Source: G036327475 sp036327475 (GTDB lineage Bacteria > Pseudomonadota > Gammaproteobacteria > Enterobacterales > Enterobacteriaceae). From it: a stretch of 64,000 nucleotides of DNA. The notes beneath the pieces were generated by a model that worked only from the letters and a program-made list of their open reading frames with translations, was not told where the DNA came from and did not search any database. Every line of letters begins with the position of its first letter. Positions within the stretch are counted from its first letter, which is position 1. The position numbers and the translations under genes were made by a program. Of this stretch, positions 51,040 through 60,197 are shown in pieces. Location of the stretch: contig NZ_CP132913.1 in the NCBI RefSeq assembly GCF_036327475.1, positions 1,612,001 through 1,676,000 of the forward strand, given 5' to 3'.

Positions 51040-51740
51040 AGATAAGCGGCATCATTAAGCGGCATCATGATGAAACAGCTGTATCCTATCCCGAGTAGTG
51101 GTTGGGCAGCGTCGGGCCTTGCACACCGCTCGCGAGATCCACTAGCAACCATGGCTGTTGGCGCCGATTGACCCAGCGGTTGCATCAGCTTCATCCGCAA
51201 TAGCAGACCTTCTCGCAAACGCTGTTGCACCAGCCGGTTGCGCATCGTGCTGTGCGAGGGACCGGTCGTGATGTCGTCTCGCCTGCGCCACTACCGATAT
51301 CGTGCCGTCCCCTCTGCACTACCTGCACACGACGCAACCAACGTTGCTGGTTTCCTGCGACCGCTCCTGCAATAGCCCCTAGAGTCTGACCGCGGTAACG
51401 CTGGCTGGCCGCATGCTGCGGCCAAAATCGACAACGCGCCCGTACTTTCATCATGCCGTCGGAAGCGCTGGATATCAGGGTTTCTCCATCACATTCAGCT
51501 TGGGCCGCATGCTACTGGCGACGCTGCTGACACTGGACCATTGGCCGCGGGTGCAGAGCGACGAAATGCTTCGATCGGTTGCTGATTGGTACGACCAGCA
51601 GTAGGCGTCATAAGCAGAAACAGTGTAAGTCATTGGCTCGCGGCGGATTCACACGCGTAATGTGTCTTAGCGCGGATTGTCCTATCTGGCGTCACACAAG
51701 AGGTGGCGCTGAAAATCCTCGAGCTGACGGCCCGTTTGGT
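51040..51740 (+). pseudogene. agaS: AgaS-type SIS sugar isomerase/deaminase remnant
   Basis: AgaS is a SIS-domain galactosamine-6-phosphate deaminase/isomerase. TTDIVPSPLHYLHT (about 51294-51330), QPTLLVSCDRSCNSP and SLTAVTLAGRMLRP (about 51332-51425) match the SIS core (TTDLVTNPMDYLN, LLISFGRSGNSPES). SLGRMLLATLLTL (about 51505) and SGVTQEVALKILELTARL (about 51685-51740) correspond to the second SIS unit. Conserved SGNS is now SCNS. Frames change several times and a 13-bp duplication lies at 51043-51068. Confidence 0.75.
51043..51068. repeat. 13-bp perfect tandem duplication in the agaS remnant
   Basis: TAAGCGGCATCAT occurs twice in a row near the 5' end of agaS. Confidence 0.92.
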
Positions 51741-51744
51741 TTTT

Positions 51745-51855
51745 CGCTGCTCATAAAGATCATATTGAAACAGCACTATGTGGCCTATTTCATTTTTGGA
51801 TTTATCGCCGCGACGTTCCTTAAGCTACCGATTATCGCCTTCGCGCTCGGCACGC
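51745..51855 (+). pseudogene. C-terminal fragment of a PTS EIIC protein at a deletion junction
   Basis: ILKQHYVAYFIFGFIAATFLK with LPIIAFALGT (about 51755-51855) resembles the last helix of a mannose-family EIIC (VAAYFIFGFLASSYL). It stops abruptly, and from about 51860 onward the plus strand is antisense to pstC. It could be a piece of a second aga-type EIIC. Confidence 0.55.
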
Positions 51856-52090
51856 TGTCCACAGTCGAATGCCAGCTCGATCAGGAAAACGCGATGCCGA
51901 AACTGAGCGGCACCGCTATCAGCAAGGCAATAAACGAGGTCATCAGAATGCCGTAAACAGGCACCAGCGCGCCAAAACGTTCCGATGGCGCATCCCATCC
52001 AGGGGTCCACAAAAGAAAAAGCCAAACTTTTCTATACTTGGTAAAGGCGCGACCACCAGCGAGACGCTAATACCGAATTGAGCCATAACT
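51856..52090 (-). pseudogene. pstC: Phosphate ABC permease PstC, N-terminal fragment
   Basis: Minus-strand LPSIEKFGFFF (about 52045-52010) matches PstC SWPSIQKFGLAFLWT, and FLIELAFDCG (about 51885-51860) in the next frames matches ALFLTELAPGWL. Everything after that residue (about 230 codons), and pstA, pstB and phoU, is missing, replaced by the EIIC fragment. It lies directly downstream of pstS, as in the pst operon. Confidence 0.72.
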
Positions 52091-52094
52091 TGCT

Positions 52095-53063
52095 CATATA
52101 AGCCACGCCGCGCGGATGCGGGAGTAACCGCATCAAGCAGTGCCTAGTCCAGTTCACCGGCTCATTACGTGCCGTAGCTATGGACCTCGGTCAAAGAATT
52201 TCAGCACTTCTTTTCCTTGCTCGAGACGATTTTGTTGTTTGTGCGGCAAAATGAAGATGGAAGGTAATCGGCCATGCGTTGTCTCTTGGCTGATTGGTCA
52301 AGTCCTGGGCGAATGAGCTTTCCAAATCGACACCATTAGTCGCCGCACTGAAATTTTGCTCGGTAGGCGATACCGGCTTGCCGTCAGAAGCGATCAATTT
52401 GGTATAGGCGAGATGGTTTTGTTTGGTGTAGGCATATTTTCGGGTAAGCGCGAAAGCGGCCACGGCTGTCGTTGCCTTTGCCACCCAATCCTACTGGCCA
52501 ATTAACCGTCGAACCGGCGCCGATTTTTCCTTTTCAGTCAGGATTGAGCTGGTGAAAACAAACGAGGTGCCCGAACCATCGGCAATGCGCGCCACCGCAA
52601 TCGCCTGATTCAGCAGTTTCAGCCCCAGGTTGAGTTTGATTGTCGCCTGGCATTTCATTTTTTTGATTTAACCGAGATGGATGTCACTCAGCCAGCGTTT
52701 TTCTCTTTCAGTGTCAGCTCGCCGCTCTTCATGCCCGGTATATTAATCGCTAGCACAACGTCGCTGATAACGGTGGGTTAGAACAAGCGTCTTTATTAGG
52801 CTTTTCATCGCTCAATGGCGCGTCAGATTCGCAGAAATCGACGGTATTAGCGATGATTTGCGCCGCCGAAGGAACCGATGTCTTGATAATTGACTTTTAC
52901 GCCGGTGGGGTGGATTTTGATAGGAATTTGCCTAATTTAGCGTAAACCGGCGTCGGAAAGGTCGCACCTGTATCGGTTAGGCTAGCCGTAGCAAAAGCGG
53001 GCGCCGCCGCCAGAATGAAAGAGGCTGCAACCATACCGTCAGGGTGATACGAATCAGTTTCAT
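52095..53063 (-). pseudogene. pstS: Phosphate-binding protein PstS remnant
   Basis: Periplasmic high-affinity phosphate receptor. The ATG at 53063 opens MKLIRITLTV; the signal peptide continues in another frame as AASFILAAAPAFA, followed by LTDTGATFPTPVYAKLGKF (about 52985-52925). Then IIANTVDFCESDAPLSDEK (about 52855-52800), VNWPVGLGGKGND-type residues (about 52500), LAYTKLIASDGKPVSPTEQ (about 52400-52345) and QGKEVLKFFD (about 52215). Phosphate-contacting residues near TGATFP and SDAPL remain, but many frame breaks kill it. Located next to glmS as in E. coli. Confidence 0.88.
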
Positions 53064-53089
53064 AATCCCTCTTACTTGAATAAAATCGT

Positions 53090-54240
53090 CGACATTTTGT
53101 GCTTGTTGTTGGTAAAGATGTGCCGTACGGGAGGGAAAATAGGTCAGCTTGGTGACAGTAAGATTTACGAAATATGACAGTTAGATGACGATGCCCGATG
53201 TTGGCAGCGCCGAACCTTGCCGCTATAGCTGCAACGTGCGCCATTGCCGGCGTGCCCTCCAGTACTGAGCGGATGTCGCTTATCGCATTCGGCGTCAGTG
53301 TGGCCGTTGACTTCCCGTTTTCAGCCCGTAACGGGCAAGCCGCTGTGGCTAAAATTCCCACCCGCTGCTGGTAGAAGGCAGATGCCAATGTTCGCAAGGG
53401 CGCTTTATCATTGCGCGTAAAATGGCGAGCGTTGTAGCAAAATAGGATTTGGTCTGGCGCAAACAGATAACTTTCAAAGCGGCTGAAGAAATCTATGCCC
53501 AGATTATACATATCTTTTGTTGCCACTGATTTTTACGTGGCCTACCGACATACTGCAAGATGTCAGGTTGTCGATCAAATAGTCATTATCATGACCCAAG
53601 CCGCTGGCGGTGGCGCTGTGCGTTTGCCGGTAGTTCGTCGTGACATTGCGGTACTGCTTTTCATCTTACCGATAAGCTCTTCGCTGGCGAAACTCCGAAA
53701 CTGGCCTCATAAATCAGACATTGCTGATACCCCATCAACGACGGAGAATGTCGCCAGGCAGTCAAGTGATAGCTACCGGTTGCGCCAAGCTCAACTGACG
53801 GAATACCTCCGCGCCTAACAATTGGCTGAATGTGTCAAAATCGATGGCTATCTAGGGATTAATTGCCCGGCAGCATATAACTGCCAAGCGTTATCGGTAG
53901 TGAATGCCATAGCGAAACTTGATCGGCGCCGAGCTTTCCCTAGGTACTGTGGACACCATTAGCTATAATTGTACGAAAGATAAGTGAGATCTCATCGGCA
54001 CGACGAGTATAGCAGGTGAACCGGCTCGTGCAGTACGAGGATTGTCCTCGACCACCGGCGTCGCGAAGGTCGGTACGCACGGTGAGGTGGTTAGTACGAC
54101 AGCCAGACAGGCCCAGAAAAGCCGAAAGCTTAACAGCTATCCATAGATATCACGTCCTCCGGCAGGTCAAGAAGTAGCGGCCCGACAGGAGTATCCCGTT
54201 GCTGCCAGCCGCGCCTTTCGAAGACAATGGCATGGTTTTA
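53090..54240. other. Unassigned degraded stretch between pstS and glmS
   Basis: A 209-codon minus-strand open frame ends in the pstS signal region; its upstream part (53100-53526) shows no family I know. Elsewhere minus-strand peptides such as GATGSYHLTAWRHSPSL (about 53790-53740) suggest a dead gene. No insertion sequence, tRNA or repeat is evident. Confidence 0.35.
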
Positions 54241-54243
54241 AAG

Positions 54244-54282
54244 TAAAACCACCGCCGCAAAAGCACCGCGGTGCGGTTGTGG
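54244..54282 (-). terminator. Terminator of glmUS
   Basis: On the minus strand, past the glmS stop, CCACAACCGC pairs with GCGGCGGTGG (8 of 10) around an inner perfect GCACCGCGGTGC, followed by TTTT. Position and polarity fit the end of the glmU-glmS transcript. Confidence 0.6.
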
Positions 54283-54304
54283 CTGGATGCAACCACCATT
54301 AAGG

Positions 54305-56137
54305 TTATTCCACTGTTACCGATTTCGCCAGATTGCGCGGCTGATCAACGTCAGTCCCTTTAATCAAGGCAATGTGATAGGCCAGTAGTTGCATTGGTAC
54401 GGTATAGAAAATGGGCGCCACAATCTGCTCCACGTGCGTCAGCGGGATAATTTTCATATTTTTACTGGCGATAAAACCGGCATCCTGCTCCGCGAAAACA
54501 TACAACAACCCCCCCCTAGTGCGCACTTCTTCTATATTGGATTTCAGTTTTTCCAGCAGTTCATTGTTGGGAGCAATGACGATCACCGGAATATCGGCGT
54601 CAATAAGCGCCAACGGGCCATGTTTCAATTCCCCGGCGGCATAGGCTTCAGCGTGAATATAAGAGATTTCTTTCAGTTTCAGCGCCCCTTCCATAGCGAT
54701 AGGGTAAAGAGCGCCGCGGCCTAAAAACAGCGCATGGTGTTTATCGGAAAACTCTTCTGCTAGCGTTTCAATGGGCTTATCCAGCGACAGCATCTGCTCG
54801 ATGCGGCTCGGCAGCGCCTGTAGAGCATGAACGATATCTTCCTCTATCTCCTGGTCCATACCGCACAGGCGTCCGATGCGCGCCACCAGCATCAACAGCA
54901 CCGTCAACTGGGTGGTGAACGCTTTAGTGGAAGCTACGCCGATTTCGGTGCCGGCACGGGTCATCAGCGCCATATCCGATTCGCGCACCAGCGAAGAGCC
55001 GGCGACATTACAGATGGCAAGCGAACCCAGATAGCCGAGGGATTTGGTCAATCGTAGCGCCGCTAGAGTATCTGCGGTCTCGCCGGACTGGGAGAGGGTG
55101 ATCAGCAAACTGCCGGGGCGTACCGCGGGTTTGCGGTAGCGAAACTCGGAGGCGATCTCCACATCACAAGGCATGCCGGCCAGCGCTTCGAACCAATAGC
55201 GGGAGACCATGGCGGAGTGATAGGAGGTGCCACAAGCAATAATCTGCACGTGCTGCACCTGGCGTAGCAACATATCGGCGCCGTCGCCCAGTTCCGACAG
55301 CGTTACCTCTCCATGGCTAAAGCGACCTTCCAGCGTGTTTTTGATTGCTTGTGGCTGCTCAAAAATTTCCTTTTGCATATAGTGGCGGTATAGCCCTTTA
55401 TCGCCGGCGTCGTATTTTACCTGGGATTCGATTTCCGGCCGCTCCACGCTCTCACCGGCCGGGTCCCACACCCGAATGGTACGGCGGGTAATTTCGGCGA
55501 TGTCGCCCTCTTCGAGGAACATAAAGCGGCGAGTGACGGGCAGAAGCGCCAGTTGATCGGAAGCCAGGAAGTTCTCGCCGACGCCGCGGCCAATTACTAG
55601 TGGACTGCCGGAGCGTGCTGCCACCAGCACGCTTGGATCGCGGCTATCCATAATAACCGTGCCGTAGGCGCCACGCAGAGCGCCTACCACCCGCTGCATC
55701 ACCTCAAAGAGCGCGCCGCCTTGTTGGCGCTGTTCCCAATGCGCCAAATGCGCGATCACTTCCGTGTCGGTTTGTGTAACGAACGAGTAGCCTCGTGCGC
55801 GTAACTGCTCGCGCAGCGGTTCATGATTTTCGATAATGCCGTTATGGACGACCGCGATGTGCCCCGAGACGTGGGGATGCGCGTTATTTTCCGTCGGCTC
55901 GCCGTGAGTCGCCCAACGGGTATGGGCAATGCCAGTACCACCGGAGAGCAGGTGCGTCTGTGCCACCTCGGTCAGTGCACTGACTTTTCCCACTCGACGC
56001 AGGCACTGCAGATGGCCGTGATTGTCCACCACAGCCAGCCCGGCGGAATCATATCCACGATACTCAAGACGACGTAATCCCTCCAACAGGATCTCAGCAA
56101 TATCACGCTGCGCAACCGCACCCACTATTCCACACAT
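54305..56137 (-). CDS. glmS: Glutamine--fructose-6-phosphate aminotransferase
   Basis: First enzyme of hexosamine synthesis: fructose-6-phosphate plus glutamine gives glucosamine-6-phosphate for peptidoglycan and LPS. 610 residues, the usual length. It opens MCGIVGAVAQRDIAEILLEG, with the catalytic Cys2 exposed after Met removal. The glutaminase domain is complete (RRLEYRGYDSAGLAV, GIAHTRWATHG). SIS domains carry IACGTSYHSAMVSRYW and TLSQSGETADTLAALR, and the end is RNLAKSVTVE. Downstream of glmU by 145 bases. Intact. It can also supply amino-sugar when amino-sugar import, lost here, is absent. Confidence 0.98.
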   Translation of the reverse strand: MCGIVGAVAQRDIAEILLEGLRRLEYRGYDSAGLAVVDNHGHLQCLRRVGKVSALTEVAQTHLLSGGTGIAHTRWATHGEPTENNAHPHVSGHIAVVHNGIIENHEPLREQLRARGYSFVTQTDTEVIAHLAHWEQRQQGGALFEVMQRVVGALRGAYGTVIMDSRDPSVLVAARSGSPLVIGRGVGENFLASDQLALLPVTRRFMFLEEGDIAEITRRTIRVWDPAGESVERPEIESQVKYDAGDKGLYRHYMQKEIFEQPQAIKNTLEGRFSHGEVTLSELGDGADMLLRQVQHVQIIACGTSYHSAMVSRYWFEALAGMPCDVEIASEFRYRKPAVRPGSLLITLSQSGETADTLAALRLTKSLGYLGSLAICNVAGSSLVRESDMALMTRAGTEIGVASTKAFTTQLTVLLMLVARIGRLCGMDQEIEEDIVHALQALPSRIEQMLSLDKPIETLAEEFSDKHHALFLGRGALYPIAMEGALKLKEISYIHAEAYAAGELKHGPLALIDADIPVIVIAPNNELLEKLKSNIEEVRTRGGLLYVFAEQDAGFIASKNMKIIPLTHVEQIVAPIFYTVPMQLLAYHIALIKGTDVDQPRNLAKSVTVE

Positions 56138-56282
56138 TTTGGTTATTCCTGATTAAATGGCTGCAATCGCCGTTAGTAAGCTAGCACCAAATCCGATCGG
56201 CGCGGCGCCGATACGCGTCGCGGGTCTTACCGGCCGCTTTAGGGTAACGCGACAAAACCACCCGCTAATGGCGGTCGCACAC

Positions 56283-57668
56283 TCATTTTTTCTTCACCGG
56301 CCGCGTCCAGTTAGCAATGGGAAACTGACGTATCCGACTGATGACCATTTCACCATCGGCCACATCGCGCGTAACGGTCGTGCCGGCGCCAATGGTGGCA
56401 TCGCGGCCAAGGGTTACCGGCGCCACCAGCTGGCTATCGGAGCCAACGAAGACATTGTCGCCAATCACGGTTTTATGCTTGTTAGCGCCATCATAATTGC
56501 AGGTAATGGTACCGGCGCCGATATTGACTTGTGCTCCTATCTCGGCGTCCCCAAGGTAACTAAGATGACCGGCTTTCGACCCTTTACCCAAGCTGGCTTG
56601 TTTCATCTCGACAAAATTACCCACGTGCGCGCCCTCCTCTAGCTCGCTGCCGGCGCGAAGTCGGGCGAAGGGACCGAGAGTACTGCGCGCCGCCACGCGG
56701 GCATCCTCGATAACGGTATAGGGGCTAACGACCACATCATTACCGATAACCACATTTTTCAGGACGCAACCGGTACCAATTATCACCCTGTTGCCGAGCG
56801 TCACCCGGCCCTCAAGAATAACGTTGGTGTCGATGAAGACATCCTGTCCATGGCACAGTTCGCCACGCAAATCGAAACGCATTGGATCGGACAGCATCAC
56901 ACCGGCCAACAAAAGACGCTCTGCCTGCTCTTGCTGAAATAGTCGCTCCAGACGCGCAAGCTGTAGCCGGTTATTCACCCCTTCGACTTCGCTATGCCGC
57001 GATGGCTGCACCGCATTAATTTTCCGTCCTTCGTGCCAGGCCATGGCGATAATGTCCGTCAAATAGAATTCGCTCTGCACGTTATGGTTGGTTAACTGCC
57101 CCAGCCAGCGTTTCAAATCACCGCCGCCGACCACCAGAATACCGGTATTGATTTCCTTTATTTGCCGCTGCTGTTCGTTGGCGTCTTTCTGCTCGACAAT
57201 ACCGACCACCTCGCCGTCGGCGTTGCGTACGATACGACCATAGCCCTCAGGATTGTCCAGCGTTACTGTCAGCAGGCCAATACCGTCCTCCGGCCTTGCC
57301 GTCAGCAAGCGCTGCAAGGTGTCTGGAGAAATAAGCGGGACATCGCCGTATAGGATCAGGACATCTTCCTTGTCGCGCAGATCCGCCAGTATCTGCTGTA
57401 CGGCATGGCCGGTGCCATGTTGCTCGGCCTGCAACACCCAATTTAAGGGAGCATTCTGACGGGCGAGCCGTTCACGCAACAATTCGCCGCCGTAACCGTA
57501 GACCATATGGATGCACGCCGCGCCCAGCTGGGTTGCGGCATCAATAACGTGCTGCACCAGAGCTTTACCGGCCAGGGGATGCAGCACTTTCGGCAAGGCT
57601 GAAAACATTCGATTTCCCTTGCCTGCGGCAAGGACAACCACTCTTAATGCTCGATTCGACACAACCAT
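56283..57668 (-). CDS. glmU: Bifunctional UDP-GlcNAc pyrophosphorylase / GlcN-1-P acetyltransferase
   Basis: Makes UDP-N-acetylglucosamine for cell wall and LPS. 461 residues (E. coli 456). The N-terminal uridyltransferase motif reads VLAAGKGNRMFSALPKVLH (family GKGTRM, so Thr to Asn), with the UTP-binding Arg and Lys kept, followed by LQAEQHGTGHAVQQ and LYGDVPLIS. The C-terminal left-handed beta helix contains GPFARLRAGSELEEGAHVGN, GKGSKAGHLSYLGDAEIG and INIGAGTITCNYDGANKHKT-type repeats, ending RPVKKK. Intact; first gene of the glmUS pair. Its upstream neighbour, the atp operon, is dead. Confidence 0.98.
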   Translation of the reverse strand: MVVSNRALRVVVLAAGKGNRMFSALPKVLHPLAGKALVQHVIDAATQLGAACIHMVYGYGGELLRERLARQNAPLNWVLQAEQHGTGHAVQQILADLRDKEDVLILYGDVPLISPDTLQRLLTARPEDGIGLLTVTLDNPEGYGRIVRNADGEVVGIVEQKDANEQQRQIKEINTGILVVGGGDLKRWLGQLTNHNVQSEFYLTDIIAMAWHEGRKINAVQPSRHSEVEGVNNRLQLARLERLFQQEQAERLLLAGVMLSDPMRFDLRGELCHGQDVFIDTNVILEGRVTLGNRVIIGTGCVLKNVVIGNDVVVSPYTVIEDARVAARSTLGPFARLRAGSELEEGAHVGNFVEMKQASLGKGSKAGHLSYLGDAEIGAQVNIGAGTITCNYDGANKHKTVIGDNVFVGSDSQLVAPVTLGRDATIGAGTTVTRDVADGEMVISRIRQFPIANWTRPVKKK

Positions 57669-57928
57669 CTTGTGAAATCCTGTTTATCAGACGAAAGTAA
57701 ACCCGTTCGCAGATGGGATTACTGCGTGATTGCTACATATTTGGCATGAAAAACACTTTACAGGGCGTAGCCGCCCGGTGCTAAGGCTATTTGTCACGAT
57801 TGTGTTGCCAGAAAGGAAATAGCGGCACAACTGGAGTTTTCAACGGCGCGGAGCTGAAATTACCCACATTGACCGGTGAATATTTCGCAACTTAATTAAA
57901 GATAAAGCTGGTCATCGCAACCGGCCTT

Positions 57929-58363
57929 TCATGATTCACTCTTGATTACATCGCTTTTGGTCAGTTCGATGACCCGCAGTTTCGCCAGCGCTTTGGAGAG
58001 CTCGGCTGACGCTTGGGCATATCAATACACCGTGGGATTTATTGATATGCTCTTCTGCCTTGCGCTTGGACTCCATCGCCCTCTCTTCATCAAGATCCTT
58101 GTCGTGAATGGCGGTATCGGCCGGTATGGTTACCGTGCTGGGCTGCACCTCAAGTATACCGCCGGACAAGTAGATATACTCTTCGTTGTTGTGCCCCTTA
58201 ATGATACGCGCCATACCTGGCTTAATGGCGGTGAGCAGAAGGGCGTGACCAGGGAAAATCCCCAATTCGCCCTCACTACCCGTCACCTGAATTTTCTCAA
58301 GCCACCCGGAAAACATCTGTTTTTCAGCGCTGACCACATCAAGATGATAAGTTTTACAACCAT
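57929..58363 (-). pseudogene. atpC: ATP synthase epsilon subunit, frameshifted at both ends
   Basis: Epsilon couples the central stalk to the c-ring and inhibits ATP hydrolysis. A GGAGG site precedes the ATG at 58363, but the frame from it (MVVKLIILMW) is off by one against YHLDVVSAEKQM, as if one A were lost from an A-run at codons 4-5. The core SAEKQMFSGWLEKIQVTGSE and YIYLSGGILEVQP is open from a GTG at 58337. Near codon 106 a second frameshift replaces YAQASAELSKAL by CPSVSRALQSAG; the proper end, LRVIELTKSDV, is still readable in the other frame. The core might be made from the GTG, but no ribosome site supports it. Confidence 0.85.
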
Positions 58364-58383
58364 ATCACCCTCCTCTCAAGGCG

Positions 58384-59272
58384 TTACAGTTTCTTTTCCA
58401 CGGCTTCATCGATGGAGCCCGCCATGTAGAACGCCTGTTCCGGCAGATGATCGTATTCACCGTCCATGATGCCTTTAAAGCCACGGATCGTATCTTTCAG
58501 CGCCACGTACTTACCGGGTGAGCCGGTGAACACTTCCGCCACGAAGAACGGCTGAGATAGGAAGCGCTGAATCTTACGCGCGCGCGACACCACTAGCTTG
58601 TCATCTTCGGACAGATCGTCCATGCCGAGGATAGCTATGATATCTTTCAGCTCCTGATAGCGCTGGAGAATGGACTGCACGCCGCGCACCACATCATAAT
58701 GCTCCTGCCCTACCACTAACGGACCAGCTGACGGCTAGTGGAGTCGAGCGGGTCAACCACTGGGTAAATCTCCACAGAGGCGATTTGACGGCTCAGAACC
58801 ACAACGAAATTTCTCCACCATGGTCAGACCGGTCAGCGCCACGCGTAGACGGTTGCACTAGCGAAACCTTATCGATAACGTTGGAATCGGTCATTGCATG
58901 ATAGAAGTCATTACGGGTACGTTCACCCACTCCAGCGAACACGGAATAACCGGAGTGTTCGATGGCGATGTTTCGAATAAGCTCTATCATATTAACGGTT
59001 TTGCCCACGCCAGCGCCGCCGAACAGGCCGACTTTACCACCCTTGGCGAACGGACACATCAGGTCGATAACCTTAATACCAGTTTCCAGCAAATCCTGGG
59101 AATTGGCCAGCTCTTCAATAGCTCGGCACCGGACGTGAATAGACCAACGTTCTCGTGCGTTCGAGAGCGGCGCCGTTTTCCACCTCCAGTGCGCTGTACA
59201 CATTTGGTACAGCGTCTTGTGGGAACTCGACGTCGACCACGGGGTAACCTGGATGACATTTCCAGTAGCCAT
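58384..59272 (-). pseudogene. atpD: ATP synthase beta subunit with two large deletions
   Basis: Catalytic subunit of F1. The start MATGNVIQV is present. The frame is then broken and about 75 codons (roughly E. coli residues 43-118) are missing before ERWSIH. ELANSQDLLETGIKVIDLM and the P-loop GLFGGAGVGKTVNMIELIRN (about 59095-58985) are intact. After DKVSLV the sequence jumps by LRVALTGLTMVEKF to a second deletion of about 110 codons, which removes the Walker B and much of the nucleotide-binding domain. SRQIASVEIYPVVDP-like residues and PLVVGQEHYDVVRGVQSIL to the C-terminus follow, with the DELSEED element as DDLSEDD. About 890 bases against about 1380 expected. Confidence 0.95.
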
Positions 59273-59304
59273 CTTCAATCCTCTACGTAATTCATGACCT
59301 AAAC

Positions 59305-60151
59305 TTAAACCACAGCGGCTCTCGAGACGATTTCGGTGAGTTCCTGAGTGATGCTGGTCTGTCGAACTTTATCGCAAACAAGTTGTAACGCTTTAATCAG
59401 GCTGCCGCCGTTGTCCGTTGCAACTTTCATTGCTATCACACGCGCAGCCTGTTCGCTTGCCAGGTTTTCAACGACGCCCTAATAAACCTGCGATTCCACG
59501 TAACGACGCAGCAGAGTATCCAACAGCGTTTTGGGATCGGATTCATACAGATAATCCCAGGATCTGGTCTTTACATCCGCCCCTTCCGCTAGCGGAAGGG
59601 GCAGGATTTGCAGAATCCGCGGCACCTGTGTCAGTGTATTGACAAATTTATTGCTGACAATATAAAGCTTGTCCAAGCGGCCTTCGTCATAGGCCTGTAG
59701 CATAACATTTGCTGGCCCGATCAATTCAGACAGTGTGGGATTGTCCCCCATACCTGTCACCTGAGCAACCACTTTGCTACCAACTGAATTGAAGAAAGAC
59801 ACCGCCTTGGAGCCAATCAGCGCTAGTTCGTTTCCCATTCTACTCTTTCATGTCCACCAATAGCTTTTTGAACAAATTAATGCCCAGACCGCCCGCCACC
59901 AGACCACGGTCGGCGGCTACCACCAGGCAACCCACTTGCTTTACGTCACGCTAGCTCAGGTAGGGGTGTTTGTATTCCAGATTACCCAGTACAAGGTGAC
60001 CAATCACTTTGCGCATCGTTATAAGGACGGCCGGACGCCATGCGTTCCTGCGTTTTACGCATTTTGGAAGCGGCGATCTTTCCATCGCTTTGGTGATCTT
60101 TTGCGTATTCTGGACGCTTGCAATCTTATTACGTATCTCTATTTGGGCCAT
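59305..60151 (-). pseudogene. atpG: ATP synthase gamma subunit, multiply interrupted
   Basis: Gamma is the rotating central stalk. MAQIEIRNKIASVQNTQKIT opens at 60151 and frame changes follow in the KMRKxQ segment. KVIGHLVLGNLEYKHPYLS is followed by an in-frame TAG where the family has EDRDVKRVG. VGCLVVAADRGL then continues to a second stop and a frame break before LIGSKAVSFFNSVGSKVVAQ. SWDYLYESDPKTLLDTLLRR is open, but VESQVY is followed by TAG in place of CAG before GVVENLASEQAAR. The C-terminal LTEIVSRAAVV remains readable. A perfect 24-base palindrome lies at 59579-59602. Confidence 0.95.
59579..59602. repeat. Perfect 24-base palindrome inside atpG remnant
   Basis: GCCCCTTCCGCT is followed without loop by its exact reverse complement. 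It lies in the variable segment that encodes LPLPLAEGA in this gene. No U-run. Confidence 0.95.
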
Positions 60152-60197
60152 TTCCTCCTCATTGTTCTATGACCTGCCAGAGCAGGGCCATAGAGCG

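Noticed and set aside
52897..53526. 209-codon minus-strand open frame as a real gene
   Set aside because: Its last third is the pstS signal and N-terminus; the upstream part lies before the pstS start and has no recognisable motif, so it is a chance frame through dead sequence.
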